Assembly: GCF_023078275.1 (NCBI RefSeq)
Contig: NC_062982.1
Span: forward strand, 9,188,501 to 9,252,500
Source of the DNA: Leguminivora glycinivorella
Lineage: Eukaryota > Arthropoda > Insecta > Lepidoptera > Tortricidae
DNA length: 64,000 nt
Direction: 5' to 3'
Made by a program: the position numbers and the translations under genes. The notes beneath the pieces are model-generated. The model worked only from the letters and a program-made list of their open reading frames with translations. It searched no databases and was not told the origin of the DNA. This document shows, piece by piece, positions 21,804 through 32,300 of this stretch (position 1 is its first letter; the number at the start of each line of letters is the position of its first letter).

Positions 21804-24800
21804 TCAATTGGTATCAATTTTGATATTAATTAATACATCGGCAGAAGTTCCATTATTTCGCTTATCAACGAGATATGGCACTATGTTTTCAAGCAACCAT
21901 AGCTCGTCGAATTCAAGATGTTGGTTGGGGTGGGTTAGGAAAATGAGCTTGCCGGCTTTATCCATTTCTTGAAGTCCTAGACGATCCTAAAATGAAAATT
22001 GTCATTTTAAACTTAGGCCGATAGTCCACTATCATATGTTTATCATAGAAATATGATCATTGATCATACAGACCTATGATCATATTTATATGATAAACAT
22101 ATAATAGTGGACTATCGGTCTTGGAGTCAACCCGAATAAGGTGGCAACGATTTTGACAGACTTGTACTGATGAGCCTATCAACATCGCTAGTAACTTAGC
22201 CTGTGTGCGTAGCCGAATGAACAAACGCTCACGAAACGCTCACGATAATATATCTTTCGTAGCTATCTATCTCTACCGCTCTCGCGTATTGGCGCGAAAG
22301 AGCCAGACTACCTTTTTGCGGCGTTTCGGTATAACTCTCGTCGCCTAACTTTTAACGAATAGATCCAAATTTTTTTCAACACATGCCGTGCCAGCGCGTG
22401 CTACGCGCTACACTACGAGCGTAGCTGATGAAGTGATGACATGGGGAAATGCATATGTAGTAAAAAGCGCCCACGAACAGATAACCCGATAGCGGGTCAG
22501 CGGAAGTGAATGTGTTATTACGAAAATCCCAATATGGACTTCACTATTACCCGTGTTTGAAGTTAAAAAAAGCGACTTTGGCCACCAGCGCTGGTAGCCA
22601 AATGCACAAACGCTCACGTTATCGCTTTCGTAGCTAAGCTATCTCTTGCTCTTCCGTATTGGCGCGATAGAGCGCGACTGCGTTTCGATACGTGTCTGCC
22701 GTGAACGATTGCCATTCGGCTAGTCCGGTAGTTTCCTTCTAGAAACAATTGACCAAGTAGCTTACCTCCAGATAAATGCTAGACTGTTGTAGCGTCTGCA
22801 ACTCCTTCTTCTGTCCCGGTGTGTAATATCCGAACCACGCCGACTCTGGAGGTTGAATCACACTTTCGTTCTTAAACTTCACCATTATGAAGCGCTGCAG
22901 CTGTTTGAGGTTCGACCTGCACGGGCAAAGTCAGATAGGAATTAAACATAGCATTCATGACGTCTACTGGCATTTTCAGAAATAGGACCCCCCAATTAGC
23001 GTAAGTTGTTAACAAAAATTAACTCGCTGTCAGTTTTGTGACGACAATTAAGCATAAAATCTGTCTAAAAATTTACTGTTTTCACATTCTGAATGTAGAT
23101 TATTGCTTAAAGTTTATATACCTAAATTAACACAAAAACAATATTTTTATTGAAATTTCATGCTTAATTATCGTCACAAAACTGACAGTGAGTTAATTTT
23201 TGTTAACAACTTTCGCTAATTGGGGGGTCCCAAATTCTGAAAATGCCCATTTACTTGGGCAAAGTCTGTGTTCGACTGAGTCGGGAAGCGGTAACTTCGT
23301 TTAGCGCAGCGACCTGAAATTTGAAGCTTTCCTGCCGAAAGACAGAAAAAAATATTATTTTCATCTGATTGTGTGGATTTCTGCAAAGAAACGACATCCC
23401 CTATTATTTATTATAGGTTACCTATAGGTACTATACAAGTATACAATAATTATTTACCTGTACAATTCATTGATGACCTCCTCATTATTAATATCGGAGA
23501 GGAATGTGCTTCTCTTCTTATAGTCCTCGTTTCGAAGAGGGTCGTGCCAGTATGTCGCTGGTAAAATGGCGTGCTGGGTCATGCTGTGAATTGGGAAATA
23601 TTATTGAGTAAGGTACAGCGGGGCTCATCTCGACTGGGCGGCCATTGTAGCTAATCCATTTTTTCCATTTATTACACTATGATGTTGAGTTCTACATGTA
23701 TCCACTGAACACGCCTCCCCATACATAACTGGTGGACACTCTATTTAATAATGCAAACATTGTAAAACATGGAAAAAATGGACCAGTTACATTTGCCCGC
23801 CAGTCGAGATTTACCCCGCTGTACCTTACCTACTTACAAATAGAGGAGAGATGGCAGGCCCAACACAAGATGGTCGGACGACCTATGCAAAATAGCCAAC
23901 TGTGGCAAAAACCAGAGGCTGGAGGAAACCTAAAGCTGGAGGAGGCCTTTACCCGAAAGGGGTCCAAACTAAATTACTTTTTGCAAGTATTTTTAATTTT
24001 TTTATATTTTAAGAGCATATTTTTCTGTAATTGTTGGTTCGGAATAAACAGGCTTTTTATTTTATTTAATTACACATATTTATTTGTAAAATTGTAATTG
24101 ATTAACTAAATTGCTGGTTTTTGATATACATACATGAGTACTGAGCTACTGAGTAATACTTCGAAATGACTTTAATGGTGCTCCCACACTGGGCTGTCAT
24201 AAATTTTATATTGTATAATAATAGGTATGGTGTGACAGAGACAGCGCGCAATCTCCCCATCGCACTGTCATTGCCAGTGTGGATGCACCATTTCTGATTC
24301 TAGGAAAGTTAAGGACTACTCCACGAAGTCAGAAGATTGTTAGGTACATCCCGAGGATGGTACAGTAATCCACTTAGGGAGGCAATCGCGAACACCGAAG
24401 TTCACTAATTGGGGGCATCTACCTCTGTCCCATAATTGGAGTAAAGAGGAAGATGCCCGCATTTTACCAACATCGATATCCACGATAGACTCTTTCAAAT
24501 GACAAGCAGGCAATGGGTATAGGAGGTGCAAGCATCCACAGCTCGCCCTTAGTGCGTTTTCACATTATCCGATCCGTAATCGGATGTCGGCAGGATTTTA
24601 AAGGCAAAAATCAAAGATGGCGTCTTCAAAGTACACGATATCGGTCCTACATTCGATATCGGATCGGATAATGTGAAAACGCACTTAGAGTAACGCCTTG
24701 TAAGAGAACATACACCAGAGAATTTTCGACGGGTACCACGGCGTGAGCTGCAGACCCGGGTTTGACTCCCGATTCGGCCACCGGTGGATTTAGTCGCTTT

Positions 24801-27066
24801 TTTTTTGTTTACGGTATCTATTTCAATTGACAAGCAGGCAAGTTAACCTAAGTATTCTAATAAACTTACTAGTGATACGGTGCGAATTCGAGGAGCTCCC
24901 GCATAGAGCTGCAAGTTTGGTGAGACACCGCAGTGCAGTAGGGGAGGCCTGATATCCCCTGCTGCGGGCCTCCGAAGGAAATGTAGTTCTTGATCGGCGG
25001 CAGCTTGTGGCCACAGCGTTGAATTACAGCTCGTCTGCAATTATAGAGAAAAATTAATGCGTCGCCGCGTGTTCGTCTGAACTTAGCCTAAGGTTCACCT
25101 TTACTGCTGCAAGCATAAATACCGAAAACGGCAACTATACGGAAGCAGTGACGTGCCGTAGGTGGACTTTTTATAAAATAGAGGAGGAGAGTATAACACT
25201 TTTGGGTTCGATGAGAACGAAAGAAAGAAAGAAAAAGGCATTTATTCAGTACAGCACACATACACAGGACGAAATGGTGAAACTAAAAAAAAGAAACAGA
25301 GGACAGATGAGCTCTAAATCACTGATTCAACTCTAATGATATGCCATAAGCGTACAGAGGGCTCATGGGCATGAAAAAGTATAGCTACATACACCTACGT
25401 CTAGTACAGTCACCTGCAATAATATGTTACTCTTTGAAGGCCTTTTAAATTATAACATCTTTTTAATAAATAACCCTATTTCACCGGAATTCATAAACTG
25501 TTTCAACTCTCCTTGACGTCTGTTTCAAATTACCTCGGTATTAGGGGAGTTGAAACAAAATGACTTGTCTCGTTTAAGTGAATTTTTCATAAAAGTATTA
25601 ACAATTACACTTTTATTATTCATCAAATATAAAAGTGAAAGAAATGAGCTATCGATTAGTACTAATTTTGAACGACTCTACGAATTAGATTTTTGTGTAC
25701 GATACAAAATGACAAAATTGTTTCAACTCCCCTCGGTCACCCCTATGGCTCTACAAATAAGATCGTTTCAGAAGTCAAAATTAAATCTTAAGACAAGTCA
25801 GTGTCCATTTTACGATTTAACCCACAAACCGAATACCCTTTTGAAATATCTTGTGGGTGTGGGTGTGGGGAGTATCTACTTTTTAAACACATAGGGTACA
25901 GCGGGTCAAATTTCGACTGGGGCACAATTGTAACTAATCCATTTTTTTCGATTATTAGATTATTACCTACACTATGATGTTGAGTTCTACATGTATTCAC
26001 TGAACACCGGTATACCATATAAGTATAACCGGTGGACACTGTATTTAAAAGCATATTCTTCAGTCACAGATTTTCTGAAAGACAGTTTTATTTAAATAAC
26101 ACAATGCCTATCTCATTTCCAAAAACTATTGTTAAGTGTATTTCATCTAACATATTATAATTTAATAATTGATTAAACTTAGCTTAAGGAAATATTTGCT
26201 ATACCCTTATATAGGGTCCATGAGAGACTGCATGTACTACCTAATTGTAACATCTTTTGTATATTTACCATGGTGCAACAAATATTGATTGATTGATTAA
26301 TGCAAACATTGAATAATGGACCAGTTACATTTGCCCCCCAGTCGAGATTTTCCCCGCTGTACCTTATGAAAATTCAAACTTACAGAAACAAACTGCCTTG
26401 CCCAAGCCCAATGACATTGAAACCGTTTCTCAAATTCTTATCTTCTCTCAGGACCACACAAGCATAGTCCACCTGCTGGTTAGGGTTCAGGAAGTAGCTA
26501 TCCTGCAAGGATATTATGCTGTCGGAGCTGGTGTCTATGGATATGACGTGTATGTTCTTTATTTTTCCGTACAGGAAAAGTCTTAGGACCCCCGTACTGA
26601 TGGGAAGGCAGCATGTGTCTCCTGTTACATGAAGAAAATTTGTAGGTATTTACATAATTATTTTAGGGCGTTATTAATTGGACTGTTAAAATGTTATAAT
26701 AATGCATGCATCGTATTCACCAAGTTTGTAGCTATTTTTAAAGTTAAGGTATAAATGGCTTTTTTATTTATTTATTTATTTATTTATATAATATTTAAAA
26801 TACTTTGATTAGTTAAATCTTAGTGAAATATAATTTACTTATTTAGATTTTTTTTATAAGGATCAATAACAAATATTTCGACGGCAAATATGACGCTCTA
26901 AAAGAAGAAACAAAATTACATTTAACCATAATAAAATCCCGAAAAAATTAAATATGAAAAACTTACCCAGTCCATGCCACAAAACAATAGGCAAAGCAGA
27001 TTCATTCCTTAGTGCAAGTAGTGCAACTGCAATATGGATACATAATAATGAAACAAACAGTTTCAT
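21804..27066 (-). CDS. PPT1-like protein lacking the catalytic serine (pseudoenzyme)
   Basis: Six exons, read downwards: 27066-26967, 26621-26384, 25034-24870, 23583-23458, 22916-22766 and 21986-21804. All junctions are GT-AG and the phases agree, giving 320 aa (human PPT1 has 306). The start is MKLFVSLLCIHIAVALLAL, a signal peptide. PPT1 landmarks follow in order: IVLWHGLGDTCC, SYFLNPNQQVDYAC, RCGHKLPPIKNYISFGGPQQ, ATYWHDPLRNEDYKKR, MVKFKNESVIQPPES, AWFGYYTPGQ and DRLGLQEMDKAG. PPT1 removes palmitate from cysteines of proteins in lysosomes, using Ser115, Asp233 and His289 (human numbering). Here the nucleophile elbow GFSQG is GLGQG (Gly107), the Asp is Glu227, and His283 is kept. The N-E-S sequon at 226 matches the human N-glycosylation site at 232. 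The frame is undamaged and there is an unusual 20-residue C-terminal extension. A binding or inactive role is inferred; loss in progress is the alternative. Confidence 0.9.
22019..22123. mobile_element. Near-perfect palindromic MITE
   Basis: GCCGATAGTCCACTATCATA pairs with its inverse ending GTGGACTATCGGTC, with ATGATCATTGATCAT at the centre. It lies just upstream of the last exon of the 21804-27066 gene, in intron 5. Confidence 0.85.
22206..22723. repeat. Two GTAGCCRAATG-family repeats
   Basis: 22206-22335 is a half copy (GTAGCCGAATGAACAAACGC ... TTGGCGCGAAAGAGC). 22592-22723 is a full inverted pair (GGTAGCCAAATGCACAAACG ... TTGCCATTCGGCTAG). Both lie in intron 5 of the 21804-27066 gene. 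Confidence 0.65.
22966..23252. mobile_element. Long-TIR element, ~285 bp
   Basis: Arms of about 90 bp: CATTTTCAGAAATAGGACCC to GACGACAATTAAGCAT at the left, and ATGCTTAATTATCGTCAC to CAAATTCTGAAAATG at the right, around a loop of roughly 90 bp. It lies in intron 4 of the 21804-27066 gene. Confidence 0.85.
23616..23828. mobile_element. TIR element with GGTACAGCGGGG ends
   Basis: AAGGTACAGCGGGGCTCATC and its inverse at 23805-23828 (TTTACCCCGCTGTACCTTA) bound it. CTGGTGGACACTCTATTTAA is internal. A second copy, interrupted, is at 25892-26366. Confidence 0.8.
23840..24095 (+). mobile_element. LINE 3' remnant
   Basis: A short coding tail reads KPEAGGNLKLEEAFTRKGS, the usual LEEAF-type ending of RTE-like ORFs, followed by an AT-rich tail with GGAATAAACAGGCTTTTTAT. 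No RT core. It lies in intron 3 of the 21804-27066 gene. Confidence 0.6.
24168..24305. mobile_element. TIR MITE (GGTGCTCCCACACTGG)
   Basis: The left end GGTGCTCCCACACTGGGCTG pairs with CCAGTGTGGATGCACCATT at the right. GACAGCGCGCAATC and ATCGCACTGTC are internal. A diverged copy is at 50380-50520. Confidence 0.75.
24549..24689. mobile_element. CCGATATCGG hairpin MITE, third copy
   Basis: GCGTTTTCACATTATCCGAT at the left and its inverse at the right. It is more diverged than 20459-20599 (ATCAAAGATGGCGTC centre). Confidence 0.85.
24735..24835 (+). mobile_element. tRNA-derived SINE fragment
   Basis: The pol III B box region GGGTTTGACTCCC is followed by GATTCGGCCACCGGTGG and a body with GGTATCTATTTCAATTGAC, as in the SINE dimer at 34721-34975. 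The A box part is lost. Confidence 0.65.
25892..26366. mobile_element. GGTACAGCGGG TIR element with a nested LINE end
   Basis: Ends and interior match 23616-23828. About 250 bp (26051-26301) is extra and finishes in (TTGA)n, like a LINE 3' end: ATAGGGTCCATGAGAGACTG ... CAACAAATATTGATTGATTG. It lies in intron 2 of the 21804-27066 gene. Confidence 0.65.
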
Positions 27067-27710
27067 TGTAAAAAAATCAACCGTTAGAAATGTCGCACTA
27101 CTATCAAAGGACAAGTGATTTTGTTCGTCGCTTGTTTGAAATTAAATCTTGCGCCGAATCGCATGCGCATTTTATGTCAAGAGGAAAGAGGACGATTCTC
27201 CACACTAAAACCTCACTAAAAATAGGTATTATGAGTATTAATGACTACGCTCCATGTCTCGCTTTTTTTTTGTCATAGTAGGGTGCGTTGGAGTAATTTC
27301 GAAAGGGGAATCTTGATATGATGGAAATAATGGTGGTTTTCATGTGACTTTTGAAATACATATGAGACTAACAGCGGTTTCTTATAACAATGCTCATAAT
27401 AATATTCCTGGCCAGGCTTTAGTTCTCATTTGCCTCCCTGGCGGCCTGGATATTGGTATAACGAAGTATTTTTTTTTTTATTAAATTATGAGGCGATAGT
27501 TATGAACGTAGGTTAGGTATATAGTATATATATAGTATTTTATGCAACCGATGTTTAAGAGGCCAAACAAGACAAATTTGACCTCTCTTAAACATCGGTT
27601 AAACAACGTTGCATACAATAGGTATTTTTTGTTCTACAATGCACTTACTTTTATCAATACTTTTATAAAAGAGATTTCTTAAAATAGGTACATACTACAA
27701 CACACTGAAG
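27067..27710. other. Upstream region of the distal PPT1-like gene
   Basis: 27283-27350 is a repeat shared with 7860-7990. 27537-27628 is an inverted repeat (TGCAACCGATGTTTAAGAGG ... TTAAACATCGGTTAAACAAC). No core promoter motif can be named. Confidence 0.5.
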
Positions 27711-28025
27711 CGCTGGTGGCCTAGCGGTAAGAGCGTGCGACTTTCGATCCGGAGCTCGCGGGTTCAAACCCCAGCTCGTACCAATGAGTTTTTCGGAACT
27801 TATGTGCAAAATGTCATTTGATATTTGCCAGTCGCTTTTCGGTGAAGGAAAACACCGCGAGGAAACCGGACTAATTCCAATAAGGCCTAGTTACCCTTCA
27901 GGTTGGAAGGTTAGATGGCAGTCGCTTTCGTAAAACTAGTGCCTACGCCTAATCTTGGGATTAGTTGTCAAAGCGGACCCCAGGATCCCATGAGCCGTGA
28001 CAAATGCCGGGATAACACAAGGAGG
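27711..28025 (+). mobile_element. tRNA-derived SINE
   Basis: A tRNA-like head (GTGGCCTAGCGGTAAGAGCG; B box GGGTTCAAACC) is followed by the body CGGTGAAGGAAAACACCGCG and the end GGGATAACACAAGGAGGATG. This is a widespread lepidopteran SINE type as I recall. It is not a functional tRNA, because the body continues without a 3' trailer and the cloverleaf is imperfect. Confidence 0.85.
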
Positions 28026-28184
28026 ATGGATGGAAGTACATACTACACACTGTTTACTAGATGTTGCCTCGAAGTGTCAAAAAAACATGTATATTATTCA
28101 TAGTAGGTATTTTTTTCTGGGTTGCAATGTAAAGTGGTCACATACATGGTCACATACACGCAGTAAAAGGTTAAAAGGTGCCAA

Positions 28185-28335
28185 AAATATACACTCAGCA
28201 TACCCAAATGCGTTTTTGGGCCATTTTTTTTTCAAAGTTGTCCACCCCATTTTTTTTTTGAAGAGAAGAAATTTTGTACGGAACCCTCGGTGGGCGAGTC
28301 CGACTCGAACTTGGCCGGTTTTTTTTAACATTAAT
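28185..28335 (+). repeat. Terminal fragment of a dispersed repeat
   Basis: GTACGGAACCCTCGGTGGGC to CTTGGCCGGTTTTTTTT recalls the GGCCAAGAGCGTGTCGGG end of the repeat at 12863-13540. Confidence 0.55.
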
Positions 28336-28688
28336 TGCTAGGACAATTTTATTTAGTCAAGCGTCGTAAAGGTCGAATGACATTAAATTTTCCACATTTC
28401 ACATATCATATGACGTTGGGTAGGTATCTCATCTACCTTAGATACCTAACTAGTTTCAGAACGGAATTTAGATTGTCTACTTCAGCGGTTCTCAAACTTA
28501 TTTTCTCATGGAACCCTTTTAGAAAGCAAACATATCTGACGGAACCCTCAAATTAAATTTAAAAAAAAATTGCAATCTTTATTTTAATAACTACATAATC
28601 ATAATAGTAAAATCTAATTATAAGATTCTAATGTGAGGTTATTACATGAAATTGTTTTTTTTTTTACACTTGGTTTTATGCATATCAG

Positions 28689-28829
28689 TAGGCCTAGCAC
28701 ATGATGGCCGCGGGAGTATGTCGCCGCGAGATAGATCACACGTCTTCTTCTAACTGTATTAATGACATAAGGACGGGTAGTCTATCTCGCAGCGACATAC
28801 TCTCGCGGCAGTCATGTGCTAGGCCTACA
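28689..28829. mobile_element. Hairpin MITE (GGCCTAGCACATGATGG)
   Basis: AGGCCTAGCACATGATGGCC and its inverse at 28785-28829, with TATTAATGACATAAGGACGG in the loop. Free copy of the inner hairpin at 9731-9864. Confidence 0.9.
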
Positions 28830-29711
28830 GGTAACCAAAATGCACACGGAGCCCCCAGAGAGGCTTTGCGGAGCCCTAGGGATCCGCGGAGCACACTTTG
28901 AGTATGGCTGGTCTACTTAGTGAATCAGGCTACAAAACGCGAAACGGAAACTTCTTTGTGTACACTACAACTTCAACCATGTAATATTAGAATAACAAAG
29001 AAAAATGTTTCATATTTATGTATATTTCGATTTTCTCAAGCTCACTTTATATTTCCTCAACGTTACCTTACCTCAGCTGTTCTCTAAAAGTTTGTAAGTA
29101 TACAACTTCCCTTTTTTGAAAAGTGGTAGATCATGCTCAGCCGACGTACTTTACCAGCCTCCCAATTTTTATCCATATCTAAGACGTGATCAATATATAA
29201 AAACTTTTTGAGAATTGCTCTCCTAATAACCAAAGTTAATAGCATAGGGCTCATTTAGAGCGCACGCATTTACATGATATTATTGTACACATTTGACTGT
29301 GATATTGACATGAATACATTCGGATGTTGTCAAAAAAATATTTCGCATGTGTTCAATTTTATGTTTATATGTACATTTATAATAGGAAATATGCACGTAA
29401 CTCCAAAATGGCCAAAACATTTTTATTTGTAATCTTTATTCCTAAAAAAAACATACGTTTACTAAATACTTTTGAAGTTTAAATATCGTAAGTTAATAGT
29501 GAAATTAATTTTTAAAAAGTGGCCTCTTTAAATTCCCGCACAAATTCTCAAAACGCAACGTGACAAATGCACATACTAGCATCATTTTATGGTGAATAAA
29601 ACAATTCAATACATTGCGGACTGTTGCGGTTACATACAATTCAGTAAAAAAATACCGCAATGTAATGAAACGCCCGTGCACACACTGTGTATTTGGGCCC
29701 TTATTTTATTT
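28830..29711. other. Intergenic, nothing recognised
   Basis: AT-rich, between the two PPT1 genes. No exon or clear repeat. Confidence 0.5.
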
Positions 29712-29838
29712 TACTTAGGGCAACTTGCACCAACGAAAATGAAGGGTTAACCCGAGGGTTAACCCACCATTTTATATGGAATTTGACAGATGACAGCCCA
29801 CTAACCCTGAGTTAAGTGGTTGGTGCAAGTGGGCCTTA
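29712..29838. mobile_element. TIR MITE (AGGGCAACTTGCACCAAC)
   Basis: AGGGCAACTTGCACCAAC and GTTGGTGCAAGTGGGCCT form the ends; GGGTTAACCCGAGGGTTAAC is internal. Confidence 0.75.
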
Positions 29839-30621
29839 TAACATTAGTAGGAGGTGATTTTGACAGATAAGTGATAAAATTAAAGAATTACTTTTACTTA
29901 CAAGAAAGTTTTAATCATTGATTAGATTTCATAGCTTTATCACAATTTTCTACATTTTATTTACCTACTTAGTGACACGATTGTTTTAGGACACGTTTAT
30001 CTGATATCCTCAATGTCTACAAAATCTGTTTGCAAAAAAGTTTACATTTACAAAGTTCTTTTACACGTAGGTACGTACTTTAAGTTTACGATTGACAATG
30101 TGCAAATTGCGGAAACTTTCCAAAAAAATCTTTTGAAAAATTCACGAAACTTTCACGAAAAATAAAGGAAATTTAAATTTATGAAATGGAAAGTTTCCAT
30201 CCATACAATTGTCCATACAAATTATGGAAAGTTTCCGAAGTTTTCCTATGTCAAAGCTTTCCGTCGGCACGTCAGTAGATCTGAGGCTTTCTTATTTAGC
30301 GAAAACTTTTCACGCTTTCCGACCGGAGGACAGAAAACGGCCTTCTTGCATTCGAAGCATTAGAACCCTTCTGAAAAGGATTCTTCTTTATAAAACAAAT
30401 TATCACTGTTGCAGTACATCACAATTACAGTAGCTATTCATTACTTTACACTAAAATTTACTAATATTAATGCTTCAGGCAAACATCACATTTTGTTAAA
30501 AATAAAGTATTTATTTTAAAGTATATTCCTTACCTAATACATATTAAACTATGAGACAATAATTCGAATAACTCTTTTGCTACAGAAAAGAGATTCAGCC
30601 GTTCAGTCTCTGTTACCAAAG
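29839..30621. other. Intergenic, nothing recognised
   Basis: AT-rich. Two overlapping short frames at 30181-30433 (60 and 74 codons) look accidental. Confidence 0.45.
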
Positions 30622-30935
30622 ACATATATAACTCCGTATAGACAGATAAAGTCTAAGAAAAAAACGTACCTCAGTACCATACAGAAAAAGGTATGGTGGC
30701 CTAGATGGCATTACACCTTTGGGGTACGCTCAGCTAGATGGCGCTAATACTAATATTTGACATTTTAACACATATTAAGCTAACAACATGGGCCAAATTG
30801 TCAAAACTGAGGTTCAAAAGTTTTAAGCCTGTGTCAAGAGATGGCAGTCTATGCACTGTGATTACACATTTTACTTCGACAGTAACTCTCTATAATACTC
30901 GATCCTCTTTGCTGTTACTAAGGACACATAAGTTA
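30622..30935 (+). repeat. 0.3-kb dispersed repeat
   Basis: Runs from GACATATATAACTCCGTATA to CTATAATACTCGATCCTCTT, with TGGTGGCCTAGATGGCATTA inside. Copies at 31996-32293 (+) and 42596-42915 (minus), and an end fragment at 36470-36570. No clear terminal inverted repeats. Confidence 0.8.
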
Positions 30936-31020
30936 GTAAAAATTTAATAGGTTATCAAGAGTTGTAGAAACACACTGCCCACTTAATGAAAATGCACACT
31001 GAAAGGTTAACGCATAATTG

Positions 31021-31162
31021 TGCCATTATCTGGGTAAAGGGACCTTGTTGTCGATGGCGCTTACGACGTTATGATCGACGTTAGTGACGTTCGTGTACAA
31101 ATATGACGCCGCGGGACGTAAGCGCCATCTACAATAAGGTCCCTTTACCCAGATAACGTCAC
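31021..31162. mobile_element. TIR MITE (TATCTGGGTAAAGGGACC), second copy
   Basis: CCATTATCTGGGTAAAGGGA and its inverse at the right end, with GATGGCGCTTACGACG inside, as at 15598-15736. Confidence 0.8.
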
Positions 31163-31319
31163 AATTATGTATAGTATATCCTCACTGCAACGTACATTAT
31201 ATGTACGTAAAAATCTTCGATAACACTTTTGTGATTTTTCAGTGACACAGTAGTCGGGTAAGTGGTACCAACTGCCTTAACAAAATGACAGTCATTAGCA
31301 TTTAGAACTCTTCTTAACA

Positions 31320-31475
31320 TATTCACTACCAGACAAAAAATGGCGCACAACGTCAGAAACCGGTCGTAATTTATAACCGGCCGCTTGTGAGGCGAGAGCC
31401 CGCTCAGCGGGTATTCCGGAATCTGAACAAAGTTTACGAGTGTCCACTAGGCGCGTTCTTGGTTCCGAAAGTGTT
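31320..31475. repeat. Dispersed repeat shared with 35495-35640
   Basis: Shared blocks: GACAAAAAATGGCGC, GGTCGTAATTTATAACCG and CAGCGGGT then TCCGG.ATCTGA. Unclassified. Confidence 0.65.
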
Positions 31476-31514
31476 AAACTAATTGGTCGGTAAACACGGT
31501 CAGTAAATTTACTT

Positions 31515-31641
31515 AACCTCTCGTGTGCCGGAACGTGGATCCGCGTTCGTAGGTATTGAACTCTAATTTAAAATTAATTAGAATTCAATATCTAATTATC
31601 TACGAACGTGGATCCACGTTCCGGCCGATACGAGAGGTTAA
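31515..31641. mobile_element. Hairpin MITE (TTAACCTCTCGTGTGCCGG)
   Basis: TTAACCTCTCGTGTGCCGGA and its inverse CCGGCCGATACGAGAGGTTA bound arms containing ACGTGGATCCGCGTTCGTAG. Confidence 0.85.
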
Positions 31642-31995
31642 AAAATCGCTTTGTTTCTTGGGAAAATATATTATTATTATTTATTTAACCAACTTACATT
31701 TACAGAGAATCCAGAAAAAATATGCTAATCAATGAAAACTATAGAAAGATTACTTTAAAAGATTATGAAGAGGGGTCAAATCGAGTTGTCTTATTAGTCA
31801 AGGGGATAAAAGTATTGAAAAGGTTAGGAATCACTACAGTAGTTGGTTACAGTAGCGCCACCTAGCGAGGTAAAATGTCAGTTTGCCATCTCATTAATAA
31901 GCTGGACGTTGTTACTATTTTTCCACTTGAGCGACAACTTCATTCAGCGCAGTGAGCTGAATGTTGACACTTTCCGGCTAGAGAGCAGAATATAT

Positions 31996-32293
31996 ACTCT
32001 TAAAGACATATATAACTCCGTATAGACAGATAAAGTGTAAGAAAAAAACGTACCTCAGTACCATACAGAAAAAGGTACGGTGGCCTAGATGGCATTACAC
32101 CTTTGGGAGACGCTCAGCTAGATGGCGCTAATATTAATATTTGACATTTTAACACATATGAAGCTAAGAATATGGGCCAAATTGTCAAAACTGAGGTTCA
32201 AAAGTTTTAAGCCTGTGTCAAGAGATGGCCGTCTATGCACTGATTACACATTTTACTTCGACAGTAACTCTCTATAATACTCGATCCTCTTTG
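31996..32293 (+). repeat. 0.3-kb dispersed repeat next to the PPT1 stop codon
   Basis: Second copy of the 30622-30935 repeat. It ends only about 8 bp from the stop codon of the proximal PPT1 gene (32301-32303), so the 3' UTR of that gene, read on the minus strand, should be made of this repeat. Confidence 0.75.
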
Positions 32294-32300
32294 CTCTTAA

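Noticed and set aside
27711..27790. Functional tRNA gene
   Set aside because: The tRNA-like head is followed by a SINE body and lacks a convincing cloverleaf. The same holds for 34842-34920, 40740-40797 and 62941-62990.
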